From Acidobacteriota bacterium (lineage in GTDB: Bacteria > Acidobacteriota > Polarisedimenticolia > J045), in contig JAGOJY010000002.1 in assembly GCA_017994815.1 (NCBI GenBank), forward strand, positions 136,001 through 197,375: a stretch of DNA of 61,375 nt. Reading direction: 5' to 3'. The notes under the pieces are model-generated. The model did not search any database and had not been told where the DNA came from. It worked only from the letters and a program-made list of their open reading frames with translations. This document shows, piece by piece, positions 37,111 through 46,480 of this stretch. Each line of letters begins with the position of its first letter. The stretch's first letter is position 1. The position numbers and the translations under genes were made by a program.

Positions 37111-39356
37111 GCCCCAGGTCCTCCGCCCTTCGACGTGATGTCCGCGGCGTCGTCCTCCGGCGCGCCCGCGCCAGCCTCGTCCTCGGGCACCGGCTCGACC
37201 TCCGGCAGCTCGATCAGGAACCGCGTGCCGCCGCCGGGATTGTCCTCGGCGCGGATGCGACCGCCGTGCTCCGCGACCACGCGGTGGACGATCGCGAGCC
37301 CGAGGCCGGTGCCGCCGGGGCGCCGCGTGAACGTCGGCAGGAACAGCCGCTCGCGATCGCCGTCCGGCAGGCCCGGCCCGTCGTCCGCGACCTCCAGCAC
37401 CACGCTGCGGTACCCGGGCTGGCGGCGCGTTGTGACCTTGACGTTCCCCTTCGCCCCGAGGACGCCGACGGCGTTCTCCAGCAGGTTGATCACCGCGCGC
37501 CGCATCGCGTCGGGATCGATCAGGTGCGGCGGCAGGTCACCCGCCAGCTCCGTCGAGAACGAGGTGCCGGGATGCGAGCCGCGGTACAGCTCGACGGCCT
37601 CGCGGGCGACCTCGCCGATGTCGCCGGGAACCGGCCGGATCTCCGGCAGCCGGGCGAAGCGCGTGAACTCGTCGACGAGCCCCTTCAGGCTGTCGACCTC
37701 GCGCACGATCGTGGCCACTCCCTGCTCGATCACCTCCGCCGCGCCCACGTTGTCGCGGCGGAAGCGGCGCAGGAGGCGCTCGGCCGAGAGCCGGATCGGG
37801 GTCAGAGGGTTCTTGATCTCGTGCGCGAGGCGGCGCGCCACCTCGCCCCACGCGGCGAGCCGCTCGGCCCGGCGCAGCTGGGTCAGGTCCTCGAGCACGA
37901 CGAGCACGCCGCCGTCGCCGCCGGTGCCGAAGCGTTCCGCGGTCGCCTCGAGCGAGACCTGCCCGTCGTCGGCCTGGATCGGCACCTCGCGCGACGTGCG
38001 CCGGGCCCAGCCCTCGAGCACCGGCTGCACGACGCGGTACACGGCTTCCCTGCCGCCGGCGAGGGACTCCACGATCAGAGAGTCCACCGGCAGCTCGCGC
38101 AAGCGCAGCACCTCGAGCGCGGCGCGGTTGACGGTCGTCACGCGCCCCCCTTCGTCGAGGCTCAACACGCCGACCGGCACCGCCTCCAGCAAGGTCTCGA
38201 TGTAGCGCTTGCGTTCCTCGATCTCGTGGCTGTGCCGCTGCAGTTCGCCCGCCATGCGGTTGAACGAGGCGATCAGCCGGCCGATCTCGTCGCGCCCGCG
38301 CTGCGGCACGCGGTAGCCCAGGGCACCGCGCGCCAGCTCGTCGGTCCCGCGCGCCAGCTCGACGATCGGCCCGGTCACCTGCCGCGCGAGGAACAGCCCG
38401 GCCCACACCGCGGCGAACAGGACCATCAGGCTCAGCAGGGCGAACATCGCGAAGTAGAGTCGCTGGACCGCCGGCCGCCTTTGCTGCAGCTCCTGCACCG
38501 CGCGGGCCGCGGCGAGCACGCGCTCGACCTGCCGCGCGGCCGACTCCGGCAGGTACACGGTGGCGAACGCCGCCGCGCGGACCTCGCCGCCGACGGTCAC
38601 CGGCCACGCCGTGACGGCGCGCCAGCCGTAGGCCAGCTCTTCCTGCGTGGTGCGCGGCGCAGCGCTGGCGATGACGTTGCCCGCCAGGTCTCCGGGCAGC
38701 TGCGTCAGCTCCGAGGCCCGCACCGTCGCCGGCCCCGCGCGCGGCACGTCGGCCACGGCCAGCGGCGGCCCGGCGACCGGCGCGACGCCGACCGCGGCGA
38801 CGCGGTGACGCCGGCGGGCCTCGTCCAGCCAGCGGGCCAGGTTGCCCTGCGAGGGCGCGGAACCGCGCGCCAGCGGACCGGCCGCGAGTTCGCGGGCGAG
38901 CTGCTCCGCGGCGTGGCGGCTGCGGTCGATCGCGTCGCGGCGCACCAGCTCGGCGACGTCGGCCGCGCGGCGCACGGTCTGCTCGACGTCGGGCGGGGCG
39001 AGTTCGCGCAGCGTGCGGAAGACGATCGCGATCCCCGCGGCGAACAGGATCGCGGACGGGATCATCACCAGGAACAGGAAGGCGAAGGTGACCTTGGCCT
39101 GCAGGCGCGCGCCGAGCACTCCGCTGCGGCGCTCGGCGAGCACGCGCGCGAGATTCCTGACCACCAGCGCCGTCAGCGCCACGGTCAACAGGAACAGCGC
39201 GACGGCCAGTCCCGACAGCAGCGTCTTGTCGGTCGCCAGCCGCAGGTCGCCCAGCTTCCCGCGCTGGATCACGTAGTACACCGCCAGCGCGAGGATGAAG
39301 CAGGCGCCGACGGTGATCAGCAGCAGGCGATCGAACCGCAGCCGGTCGCGGATCAT
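37107..39356 (-). CDS. NtrY-like membrane sensor histidine kinase
   Basis: 749 residues. Three N-terminal membrane segments (about 10-30, 45-68, 90-112), an extracytoplasmic domain (about 115-305), a further helix (about 308-330, FAMFALLSLMVLFAAVWAGLFL), HAMP, PAS domain (about 385-490), HisKA with H-box RLAHEIKNPLTPIRLSAERLL typical of NtrY, then HATPase with NLLENAVG, VADDGPGLP and GGTGLGLAIVHRVV. The acidic C-terminal tail is not conserved. The start overlaps the lpxC stop and its own stop overlaps the regulator start, both ATGA, so lpxC, kinase and regulator are made from one mRNA. Signal unknown. Confidence 0.92.
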   Translation of the reverse strand: MIRDRLRFDRLLLITVGACFILALAVYYVIQRGKLGDLRLATDKTLLSGLAVALFLLTVALTALVVRNLARVLAERRSGVLGARLQAKVTFAFLFLVMIPSAILFAAGIAIVFRTLRELAPPDVEQTVRRAADVAELVRRDAIDRSRHAAEQLARELAAGPLARGSAPSQGNLARWLDEARRRHRVAAVGVAPVAGPPLAVADVPRAGPATVRASELTQLPGDLAGNVIASAAPRTTQEELAYGWRAVTAWPVTVGGEVRAAAFATVYLPESAARQVERVLAAARAVQELQQRRPAVQRLYFAMFALLSLMVLFAAVWAGLFLARQVTGPIVELARGTDELARGALGYRVPQRGRDEIGRLIASFNRMAGELQRHSHEIEERKRYIETLLEAVPVGVLSLDEGGRVTTVNRAALEVLRLRELPVDSLIVESLAGGREAVYRVVQPVLEGWARRTSREVPIQADDGQVSLEATAERFGTGGDGGVLVVLEDLTQLRRAERLAAWGEVARRLAHEIKNPLTPIRLSAERLLRRFRRDNVGAAEVIEQGVATIVREVDSLKGLVDEFTRFARLPEIRPVPGDIGEVAREAVELYRGSHPGTSFSTELAGDLPPHLIDPDAMRRAVINLLENAVGVLGAKGNVKVTTRRQPGYRSVVLEVADDGPGLPDGDRERLFLPTFTRRPGGTGLGLAIVHRVVAEHGGRIRAEDNPGGGTRFLIELPEVEPVPEDEAGAGAPEDDAADITSKGGGPGA

Positions 39357-40258
39357 CCGCCGGAGCCCGGCGGGCGCGGCCGCGCCGGCGGCCCGTCCGG
39401 CCCGCCCGGCGCGGACTCCCAGACCCAGGCCGAGCGGTCGGAGAGCAGGGCGTCGGCCAGGCGCCCGTGCAGGTCGTGCCCGCTGCGCCACGCGACGATG
39501 CGGCCGCGCAGCCCGCAGCCGAGCAGGGCGAGGTCGCCGACGACGTCGAGGAGCTTGTGGCGCACGAACTCGTCCGGGAAGCGCAGGTCGAGACCGCGCA
39601 CCCCCCCGTCGTCGACGAGGATCGCGTTGTCGAACGAGCCACCGCGCGCGAGGCCGACGCGCTGCAGCTTCTCCACGTCGCGCCGCAGGGCGAAGGTGCG
39701 GGCCGGGGCGAGCTTGGCCAGGAAGTCCTCCGGCTCCTCCAGGCTGACGGTCAACTCCTGGTAGCCGAGGTGCCGGTGTTCGAACTCGATCCCCGCGGTC
39801 AGCCGCAGCCCGTCCCCGGGGAGGATCTCCAGCCGCCGGTCCTCGTCCCCGACCGAAACAGCGGACGTGACCACGATCTCCGGCCGCACCCGGTCCTGCG
39901 TGGCGAGGCCGCACTCGACCAGCGCGCGGGCGAACGGCAGCGCGGAGCCGTCGAGGATCGGGACCTCGCTGCCGCTCAGGTGCAGCCGCGCGTTGTCCAC
40001 GCCGAGCGCGAACAGCGCCGCGAGGAGGTGCTCGGGCGTGTCGACGCTGGCCTCGCCCGCGGCGAGCCGGCTGGCGTGGACGGCGTCGGTGCGGTGCTGC
40101 TGCAGGGCCGGGACCTCCCGGCCGCCGAGGTCCTCGCGCACGAACACCAGCCCGGAATCCGCCCCGGCGGGCAGGATCGTGAGCCGGGTGTGCACGCCGC
40201 GGTGCAGGCCCACGCCCTCGAGGACGACCGGCCCCGCCACGGTCCTTTGGCGCCTCAT
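39353..40258 (-). CDS. lpxC: UDP-3-O-acyl-N-acetylglucosamine deacetylase LpxC
   Basis: Zn-dependent committed step of lipid A synthesis. 301 residues. Conserved GVGLHRGV near the N terminus, zinc ligand region TPEHLLAALFALGVDN, ILDGSALPFARAL, ARTFALRRDVEKL, GLARGGSFDNAILVDD, and the second zinc site RHKLLDVVGDLALLG. ATG 40258 is preceded directly by a -10-like TAGAAT and no Shine-Dalgarno; 28 in-frame codons upstream look non-coding. It heads lpxC-ntrY-ntrX. Confidence 0.95.
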   Translation of the reverse strand: MRRQRTVAGPVVLEGVGLHRGVHTRLTILPAGADSGLVFVREDLGGREVPALQQHRTDAVHASRLAAGEASVDTPEHLLAALFALGVDNARLHLSGSEVPILDGSALPFARALVECGLATQDRVRPEIVVTSAVSVGDEDRRLEILPGDGLRLTAGIEFEHRHLGYQELTVSLEEPEDFLAKLAPARTFALRRDVEKLQRVGLARGGSFDNAILVDDGGVRGLDLRFPDEFVRHKLLDVVGDLALLGCGLRGRIVAWRSGHDLHGRLADALLSDRSAWVWESAPGGPDGPPARPRPPGSGG

Positions 40259-40265
40259 GGCCCAG

Positions 40266-40271
40266 ATTCTA
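40266..40271 (-). promoter_or_regulatory. Candidate -10 element, leaderless lpxC
   Basis: On the minus strand TAGAAT (5/6 to TATAAT) ends seven bases before ATG 40258. The expected transcription start coincides with the ATG and no ribosome binding site is present, so lpxC mRNA may be leaderless. No good -35 is seen. Confidence 0.4.
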
Positions 40272-40315
40272 GTGTTTGGATCCGCAAATGGGTCGGCGAC
40301 CCGTCGCCGCGGTCG

Positions 40316-40345
40316 TTGACCCGCCGCCGCCCCGGGCACCACAAT
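40316..40345 (+). promoter_or_regulatory. Candidate promoter of the GAF-pncB pair
   Basis: TTGACC (5/6, 40316-40321) and CACAAT (40340-40345, 4/6) with an 18-base spacer, placing the start site about 35-40 bases before ATG 40390. It lies in the 131-bp gap divergent from lpxC. Confidence 0.4.
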
Positions 40346-40389
40346 TCCCGGCGGGATCCGCCCGCTGATGGGGCGGCCCGGAGGAGTTC

Positions 40390-41496
40390 ATGACGCTGCG
40401 CGCGCTTGCCCCGGAAGTGGTCGAAGGCCTCGTCGATCGGGTGTCCGCGCGGCTCCGCGAGGAGCTGGCGTCGATCCCTCCCGGCGCGCCGGAACGGCGC
40501 ACGCCCGAGCCGCTGCGGCGCGCCGCCGCGGCGCTGCGCGCGGCGAGCGGCCAGGCCGACGTGTTGCGGGCGGTGCTCGCCGGCGCCTGCTCGCTCGGCG
40601 CGCGGGCGGCGCTGTTCGTCGTCCGGCCGGACGGACTCGAGGGCTGGGAGAGCGCGGGGTTCGAGAACGACCCGGCCCTCGCGGGCAGCGTCCGCGGCAA
40701 GAAGCTGCGCCGCGACGAGCCCGCGGTGGCGGCGGCGTTGCAGGGCCACGCCCCTGTCGCCGCCGGCGCCGCCGAGCCGGAGGCGCTGCCGGGGTTCGGC
40801 CAGGCTCCCCGCGCGACGGCCCTGCTCCTGCCGCTGGCCGTGAACGGCAAGGTCGCGGCCATGGTCTACGTGGACAGCGCCGACCCGGACCACGAGTTCG
40901 ACCGGCCCGGGATCGAACTCCTCGTCGATTACGCCGGGCTCGCGGTCGAGCGCCTGGCGATAGCGCGGCTGACGCGGGCCGCGGAGCAGCCTGCCGCTTC
41001 CGCGCCGGCCGCCGGCGCTCCGCCGCCCGCCTTCGAGAGCGCGCCGCACGCGCGGCCCGCGTTCGAGAGCGCGCCCCAGGCGCGGCCGGCGTTCGAGAGC
41101 GCGCCCCAGGCCCGGCCCGCGTTCGAGAGCGCGCCGCAACCGCGGCCCGCGCCGACCGCCCCCCCCGCCCCGGCGCCCGCCGCCCCGCCGCAGTTCCGCC
41201 CGCTCGGCGCCCCGCCCGCGGGCGCGGCGCCCGAGATCGAAGATGCGCGGCGCTTCGCGCGCCTGCTGATGGAAGAGATCTGCCTGTACCACGGCGACAA
41301 GGTCGACGAGGGGCGTGCCCGGCGCGACATCCTCGCCCGCCTGTCCGAGGAACTCGACCGCGCCCGCCAGCTGTTCGAACAGCGCGTGCCGGTCGAGGTG
41401 CGGCAGAAGGGCGAGTTCTTCGACGAGGCGCTCGTGCGCGTGCTGGCCGGCGGCGACCCGGCCGCGCTCGGCACGGGCGAGCGCGCGCCCTCGTAG
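40390..41496 (+). CDS. GAF-like domain protein with [10 protein letters not shown] repeats
   Basis: 368 residues. A GAF-like domain occupies about 45-195 ([21 protein letters not shown], a central loop region, and [19 protein letters not shown]). A low-complexity Pro/Ala linker (about 200-285) contains four tandem copies of [10 protein letters not shown]. The C-terminal 85 residues form a charged helical domain ([29 protein letters not shown]). No output enzyme or DNA-binding domain is present. ATG 40390 has GGAGGAG four bases upstream. pncB starts 12 bases after its stop, so a link to NAD salvage is possible. Similar helical tails occur in gliding/regulatory proteins of high-GC bacteria, but I cannot assign a role. 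Confidence 0.75.
   Translation: MTLRALAPEVVEGLVDRVSARLREELASIPPGAPERRTPEPLRRAAAALRAASGQADVLRAVLAGACSLGARAALFVVRPDGLEGWESAGFENDPALAGSVRGKKLRRDEPAVAAALQGHAPVAAGAAEPEALPGFGQAPRATALLLPLAVNGKVAAMVYVDSADPDHEFDRPGIELLVDYAGLAVERLAIARLTRAAEQPAASAPAAGAPPPAFESAPHARPAFESAPQARPAFESAPQARPAFESAPQPRPAPTAPPAPAPAAPPQFRPLGAPPAGAAPEIEDARRFARLLMEEICLYHGDKVDEGRARRDILARLSEELDRARQLFEQRVPVEVRQKGEFFDEALVRVLAGGDPAALGTGERAPS
41026..41145 (+). repeat. Four in-frame 30-bp tandem repeats
   Basis: Each unit encodes PAFESAP followed by H/Q, A/P, R. Copies start at 41026, 41056, 41086 and 41116. They differ only at scattered bases (mostly third positions), so the repeat arose by duplication and has been kept in frame inside the linker of the GAF protein. 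Confidence 0.85.
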
Positions 41497-41507
41497 GCGG
41501 AGGACGG

Positions 41508-43058
41508 GTGAGACCTTCGGACCGCGCCACCGCCGAAGGATTGTTGTTCACCGACCTGTACCAGCTCACGATGGCCCAGCTGTATTTCCGGCGCGGCCTG
41601 CACGAGAACCTGGCCCAGTTCGACTGCTTTTTCCGCACGACCCCGCACTACGGCGAGCACCAGGCCGGCTACTGCGTGAACGCCGGACTGGAGTGGTTCA
41701 TCTCCTGGCTGCAGCAGGCGCGCGCCGGCGACGCGGACATCGCGCGCCTCGCGACCATGACCGGGCGCGGCGGTCGCCCGCTGTTCGGCGACGATTTCCT
41801 GCGCTGGCTGCGCTCGGTCAGCGTCGTCGAGGGCATGAACATCACCGCGATCCCCGAGGGCCGCGTGGTGCACCCGGACGAGCCGCTGCTCGTCGTGCGC
41901 GGCCCGCTGGCGGCAGCCCAGCTCGTCGAGACCGCCTGTCTGAACCAGGTCTGCTACCAGACGCTGGTGGCGACGAAGGCAGCGCGGGTGCGGGACGTCG
42001 CGCGCGGCGGAACGGTCCTCGAGTTCGGCATGCGCCGGGCGCACGCCACGGGGGCCAACGCCGGGGCGCGCGCGGCGCTGATCGGCGGCGCGGACTTCAC
42101 CTCGAACACCGGCATCTCGCTGGTCCTCGGCTACCCGCCGAAGGGGACCCACGCGCACAGCATGGTGCAGGCGTACATGGCGCTCGGCGAGGGAGAACTG
42201 GGGGCGTTCCGCGCGTTCGCCGAGCTGTACCCGGACGACTGCCTGCTGCTCGTGGACACGATCGACACCCTCGGCAGCGGTGTCCCGAACGCGATCCGGG
42301 TGTTCGAAGAGCTGCGGCGCGCCGGCCACCGGCCGCTCGGGATCCGCCTCGACTCCGGCGACCTCGCGTACCTCAGCATCCAGGCCGCGCGCATGCTCGA
42401 CGACGCCGGGTTCCCGGAGACCTCGATCGTCCTGTCGAACCAGCTCGACGAGCTGCTGATCTGGCAGATCCTCACGCAGATCGGCGACGAAGCGCCGCGT
42501 TACGGCGTCGATGCCGAGCGCCTGATCGCGCGGCTGGTCTACGGCGTCGGAACGCGCCTGGTCACCTCGCGCGGGGACAGCGCGCTCGACGGCGTGTTCA
42601 AGCTGGTCGGCCTGCACGCGGGCGGGACGTGGCTGCCGGCGATCAAGCTCTCCGAGACCTCGGCCAAGACGATCAACCCCGGCTACAAGCCGGTCTGGCG
42701 GGCCTACGACCTGCGCGGCCGCGCCACGGCCGACATCCTCGCGCTCGAGGACGAGGATCCGCGGGCGGAGGAAGAACTGGTCCTGCACCACACCCGGCGC
42801 AAGAGCATCTCGCGCCGGCTGTCGCGGGCCGAGATCACCGAGATGGAGCCGCTCCTGGTCGAGGTCCTGCGCGACGGGAAGCCGGTCTACGAGTTCCCCG
42901 GGATCGAGCAGATGCGCGAGCTGCGGGCCTCCGACATGTCGCGCCTCGATCCCGGCGTCAAGCGCTTGATGAACCCGCACATCTACCACGTCTCGCTGAC
43001 GGAGAAGCTCTGGCGGTACAAGGAAGATCTCGTCGCGTCCGTGCGCGGCTCGCTCTGA
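41508..43058 (+). CDS. pncB: Nicotinate phosphoribosyltransferase
   Basis: Makes nicotinate mononucleotide from nicotinate and PRPP in NAD salvage. 516 residues, in the range of the longer (type 2) bacterial enzymes. Conserved: [100 protein letters not shown] 41508 has GGAGGA three to four bases upstream. It follows the GAF gene by 12 bases. Rex, which reads NADH/NAD+, is encoded 6 kb away. Confidence 0.94.
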   Translation: MRPSDRATAEGLLFTDLYQLTMAQLYFRRGLHENLAQFDCFFRTTPHYGEHQAGYCVNAGLEWFISWLQQARAGDADIARLATMTGRGGRPLFGDDFLRWLRSVSVVEGMNITAIPEGRVVHPDEPLLVVRGPLAAAQLVETACLNQVCYQTLVATKAARVRDVARGGTVLEFGMRRAHATGANAGARAALIGGADFTSNTGISLVLGYPPKGTHAHSMVQAYMALGEGELGAFRAFAELYPDDCLLLVDTIDTLGSGVPNAIRVFEELRRAGHRPLGIRLDSGDLAYLSIQAARMLDDAGFPETSIVLSNQLDELLIWQILTQIGDEAPRYGVDAERLIARLVYGVGTRLVTSRGDSALDGVFKLVGLHAGGTWLPAIKLSETSAKTINPGYKPVWRAYDLRGRATADILALEDEDPRAEEELVLHHTRRKSISRRLSRAEITEMEPLLVEVLRDGKPVYEFPGIEQMRELRASDMSRLDPGVKRLMNPHIYHVSLTEKLWRYKEDLVASVRGSL

Positions 43059-43204
43059 CCGGAGTCGCCCCGCTACGATCCGCCGCCGTTCGGGAAGATC
43101 CGCGTCCGCCTCCCCCGGCTCAAGCTGAAGCGCGCCGGGGCGATACGAGGACGGGACGCCGTGTCGGCCCGGGGGCCGCCGCGCAGCGCCCGGAGGGGAT
43201 GCTC

Positions 43205-43987
43205 GTGCTCACACCCCGGCTTTCCGCGCAGCGTGGGTTCACGCTGGTCGAGATGCTGGTCACCCTGTCGGTGATCGGGATCGTCTCCTCGATCGCCGTG
43301 GTCGGCTACGGCGATGCCCTGCTCAAGGCGCGCAACACGCGGGCGATCGCCGAGATCCGCATGATCGAGAAAGAGATCATGAAGTACGAACTCGACCACA
43401 GCGAGCTGCCGGCGACGCTGGCCGAGACCGGCTGGTGGCCGAACGACCCGTGGGGCCGGCCGTACATCTACAACAGCTTCCGGCCGAAGAAGGAAGGCAA
43501 GGACGACAAGGGCGGAAAGGGCGGAAAGGGTGGCGGGGGCGGCAAGCCCGGAGGCGAGGGCGGCGGCGAAGGCGGCGGCAACGGCGGCGGCAACGGCGGT
43601 GGGAACGGCGGTGGCGAGGGCGGCGGCAACGGCGGTGGGAACGGCGGTGGCGAGGGCGGCGGCAACGGCGGTGGGAACGGCGGCGGCGAAGGCGGCGGCA
43701 ACGGCGGTGGGAACGGCGGCGGCGAGGGCGGCGGCAACGGCGGCGGGAATGACGGGAGCGACGGCGGGAACGGCAACGACAACGGGAACGGCAACGGTCA
43801 CCGCTGCTCCGGGCACCCGCAGCACGCGCGCAAGGACCACTTCCTGGTCCCGTTGAATTGCGACTACGACCTGTTCAGCGCCGGACCGAACGGCGACTGG
43901 GTTGCGCCGTTGACCGCGAAGAAGAGCTGGGACGACATCATCCGCGCCGCCGATGGCATGTACGTCGGGCTGGCCTGCGAGTTCTGA
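43205..43987 (+). CDS. GspG-like pseudopilin with glycine-rich repeat insertion
   Basis: 260 residues. Short prepilin leader ending in Gly, then the N-methylation motif and hydrophobic helix RGFTLVEMLVTLSVIGIVSS. The GspG-like core follows (EIRMIEKEIMKYELDHSELP, NDPWGRPYIYNSF). A run of about 85 Gly/Asn/Glu/Lys-rich residues interrupts the domain before the last GspG-like block (DYDLFSAGPNGDW), which in GspG forms the Ca2+ loop. GTG 43205 is chosen because GGAGG lies eight bases upstream; ATG 43199 is only two bases from it. The stop overlaps the next start (TGATG). The rest of a type II system is not here. Confidence 0.8.
   Translation: MLTPRLSAQRGFTLVEMLVTLSVIGIVSSIAVVGYGDALLKARNTRAIAEIRMIEKEIMKYELDHSELPATLAETGWWPNDPWGRPYIYNSFRPKKEGKDDKGGKGGKGGGGGKPGGEGGGEGGGNGGGNGGGNGGGEGGGNGGGNGGGEGGGNGGGNGGGEGGGNGGGNGGGEGGGNGGGNDGSDGGNGNDNGNGNGHRCSGHPQHARKDHFLVPLNCDYDLFSAGPNGDWVAPLTAKKSWDDIIRAADGMYVGLACEF
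43556..43750 (+). repeat. Glycine-rich minisatellite, 36-bp periodic
   Basis: About 195 bp made of GGC/GGT/GGG/GAG/AAC codons, repeating a 12-residue unit EGGGNGGGNGGG about four to five times with nearly identical DNA. It stays in frame with the pseudopilin. The antisense strand reads as long Pro/Ser runs but is only a shadow. Such a repeat should be prone to slippage. Confidence 0.9.
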
Positions 43988-46089
43988 TGCGCCCGAGGAT
44001 CGACGGTGCGTTCCTGCGCAGCCGGATCGCGCGCAGGGTGTTCACGCTGTTCGTGGCGTGCGCGCTCGTGCCGATCGTGGCCCTGTCGGTGCTGTGCTTT
44101 TTCTCGGTCAGCCGGCAGCTGCGTCAGAACAGCCAGGCGCGCCTGTACCACTCGACGAAGCAGATCGGCATGGGGCTGATCGAGCAGTTCATGCTGGCCG
44201 AGGAGCAGATCGCGACGTGGGCCGCGGCGCCGGACGCGTTCCGCGGGTTCCCCCAGGACGCGGAATCGCGCCGGCTCGCGAGCCTGTCGCTGGCGCCGCC
44301 GCTGGGCCCGGCGCAGGTCGTCACGGGCGATCCCCTGCCGCCCGCGATCCTCGAACGCGCGCGGGAATCGGGCTGCGAGCGGCCAGCCCTGTTCGTCGAC
44401 CGCTCGGCGCGGGCCACGCGCCTGTTCCTCGCCACCCGGCGCTCCACCGGCTCGACGCTCGCGATCGGCGAGCTGGCGACCGAGCGGCTGTGGCTGACGA
44501 TGCGCGGGTACCTGCCGACCACGGCGGACCTGGTCGTGCTCGATCACCGGCGCGAGGTGCTGTTCTCGACGATGGAGCAGCCGGAGCCGCTGCGCACCGG
44601 CATCGAACCGAACTCGCCCTCGCGCTTGTTCGCCTGGTTCGGGCCGGACCGCGAGCGCAACCTCGCCTTCCAGTGGCCGCTGTTCCTGCAGACGGCGTAC
44701 TGCGCCGAGGGCTGGACGGTCGTGTTGACCGAACCGCACCAGGGCGTGTTCGCCGCGGCCACCGAGTTCAACAAGCTCCTGCCGCTGGTCGTGCTGCTCT
44801 CGCTCGCCGTGGTCGTGTTGGTCAGCGTGGTGCAGATCCGCCGCAGCCTGAACCCGATCGAGCGCCTGAAGGACGCGACGGTCCGGGTGCGCGAGGGGCA
44901 GTTCGACGCGCGCGTGGACGTGACCAGCAGGGACGAGTTCGGCGAGCTGGCGTTGTCGTTCAACGCGATGGCCGGGCAGCTCGGCCGGCAGTTCCGGATG
45001 CTGGGCACGACCGCCGAGGTGGACCGGGCCGTCCTCTCGGCGCTGGACGAGGACAAGATCATCGAGACAATCCTCAAGCGGGTGCCGGACATCCTCGGCG
45101 CCTCGCACGCGGCGGTCGCCATCCTCGAGCGCGGGGGGCAGGCGTGCTGCGAGGTCTATGCGCTCGACGGGAACCGCGCCGGCGTCCACCGCTGCGAGGC
45201 CGGGGCCTTGAACGAAGCGCTCGCCGGCTCATTCGACGCGGACCCGGTCGTGCTCCCCGCCGGCGCGCTCCCGGCGCCGCTCGCCCGCGCGCTGCCCGCG
45301 GCCGCGCCCGCCGTGGTCGTGCCGGTGCGGGTCCAGGGCCGCACCGTGGCCGTCATCGCCGGCGCGCGCGTCGCGCCGGAGCCGCCGCGCGCCGACGAAC
45401 TGGAGGACGCCCGGCGCGTCGCCGAGCAGGTCGCGGTGGCGCTGACCAACGCGCGCCTGATCGCCACGCTCGCGCGCGTGAACTGGGAGACGCTCGAGGC
45501 GCTCGCGCTCGCCGTGGACGCCAAGTCGCCGTGGACTGCCGGGCACTCGCACCGCGTCACCCGGCTGGCGCTGTTGGTGGCCAAAGCGCTCCGGATGCCC
45601 CCGCGCGAGATCGAAACGCTGCACCGCGCCGGGCTGTTGCACGACATCGGGAAGATCGGCGTCCCGCCCCACGTGCTCGACAAGCCCGGCCGCCTCACCG
45701 ACCAGGAGTTCTGCGCGATGCGCGAGCACGTGACGATCGGCGCGCGGATCCTCGAGCCGCTCTCGGCGTTCCGCGACGTGGTGCCGGCCGCGCGGCACCA
45801 CCACGAGCGCTACGACGGCCGGGGATACCCCGACCGGCTCGCCGGCGAGCAGATCCCGCTGCTCGCGCGCGTCCTCGCCGTCGCCGACGTCTACGACGCG
45901 CTGGCCTCGGACCGCCCGTACCGCCCGGCCTGGGAGCGCCGCCGGGTGCTGGCGTACCTCAGGGAGAACTCCGGGACGCAGTTCGACCCGGTGGTCGTCG
46001 AGGCATTCCTCGGCGTGATCGCGGAACTGGCGGAAGAACGGGAACCGGCACAGGCCTCGGCGCCGGCGGAACTGTCCGCGGCGCGGTGA
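43987..46089 (+). CDS. Membrane HD-GYP protein with HAMP and GAF domains
   Basis: 700 residues. Membrane helix at about 18-42, extracytoplasmic sensor domain (about 45-262), second helix (about 264-284), HAMP (285-340), GAF-like domain (about 345-495), and a C-terminal HD-GYP domain (about 500-690) with GHSHRVTRLAL, HDIGKIGVP near 552, HHHERYDGRGYPDRLAG near 607, and VADVYDALASDRPYR. All metal ligands and the GYP signature are present, so it should hydrolyse cyclic di-GMP. ATG 43987 shares a base with the pseudopilin stop. The link to a pilin-like protein suggests c-di-GMP control of pilus or secretion function. Confidence 0.93.
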   Translation: MRPRIDGAFLRSRIARRVFTLFVACALVPIVALSVLCFFSVSRQLRQNSQARLYHSTKQIGMGLIEQFMLAEEQIATWAAAPDAFRGFPQDAESRRLASLSLAPPLGPAQVVTGDPLPPAILERARESGCERPALFVDRSARATRLFLATRRSTGSTLAIGELATERLWLTMRGYLPTTADLVVLDHRREVLFSTMEQPEPLRTGIEPNSPSRLFAWFGPDRERNLAFQWPLFLQTAYCAEGWTVVLTEPHQGVFAAATEFNKLLPLVVLLSLAVVVLVSVVQIRRSLNPIERLKDATVRVREGQFDARVDVTSRDEFGELALSFNAMAGQLGRQFRMLGTTAEVDRAVLSALDEDKIIETILKRVPDILGASHAAVAILERGGQACCEVYALDGNRAGVHRCEAGALNEALAGSFDADPVVLPAGALPAPLARALPAAAPAVVVPVRVQGRTVAVIAGARVAPEPPRADELEDARRVAEQVAVALTNARLIATLARVNWETLEALALAVDAKSPWTAGHSHRVTRLALLVAKALRMPPREIETLHRAGLLHDIGKIGVPPHVLDKPGRLTDQEFCAMREHVTIGARILEPLSAFRDVVPAARHHHERYDGRGYPDRLAGEQIPLLARVLAVADVYDALASDRPYRPAWERRRVLAYLRENSGTQFDPVVVEAFLGVIAELAEEREPAQASAPAELSAAR

Positions 46090-46100
46090 AGGGAGCGACC

Positions 46101-46478
46101 ATGAAGCGGATCCTGGGGTGGGTGGTGCTGGCGCTGGCGCTCGGCGCGGCGGGCTGCGACCGCGGACCGGCCGTGCAGGCTCCGCTGCGCCTGATCGGCA
46201 CCTGGCGGACCGATGACCCGCGCTACTCGGGGCGCTACCTGAAGATCGCGCAGAACCGGATCGTGTTCGGCGGCGAACTCGGGCTGGCGGAGAGCCACCT
46301 GATCACCGGCGTGGGCATCGAGCCGGCCAAGGGCGGCACGGCCTACACGTTGTCCTACCTCAGCGCCGGCGGCGATCCCTACGAGTTCAGGCTCATCTAC
46401 CGGACGGACAAGGAAGGGCTCGCCGTGCTGACGTTCGCCAACCAGCCGGGGATGCGCTGGCTGCGCGAGGGGGTCTGA
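46101..46478 (+). CDS. Small lipoprotein, function unknown
   Basis: 125 residues. Signal peptide with lipobox LGAAGC, modified Cys at 19, followed by a single small beta-rich domain: LIGTWRTDDPRYSGRYLKIAQNRIVFGGE and later YTLSYLSAGGDPYEFRLIY. No Asp at +2 in the strict sense (CDRG: Asp is at +2, an inner-membrane retention signal by the E. coli rule). ATG 46101 has AAGGGAG five bases upstream and lies 12 bases after the HD-GYP gene. It could be a periplasmic sensor or structural partner of its neighbours. No family recognised. Confidence 0.75.
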   Translation: MKRILGWVVLALALGAAGCDRGPAVQAPLRLIGTWRTDDPRYSGRYLKIAQNRIVFGGELGLAESHLITGVGIEPAKGGTAYTLSYLSAGGDPYEFRLIYRTDKEGLAVLTFANQPGMRWLREGV

Positions 46479-46480
46479 CG

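Noticed and set aside
43556..43750. Possible CRISPR-like array
   Set aside because: Units are contiguous, codon-periodic and lack unique spacers; they are coding minisatellite repeats. The same holds for 41026-41145.
43468..43794. Poly-proline frame on the minus strand opposite the glycine repeat
   Set aside because: It is the complement of the GGN codon repeat in the pseudopilin and has no ribosome binding site or conserved domain.
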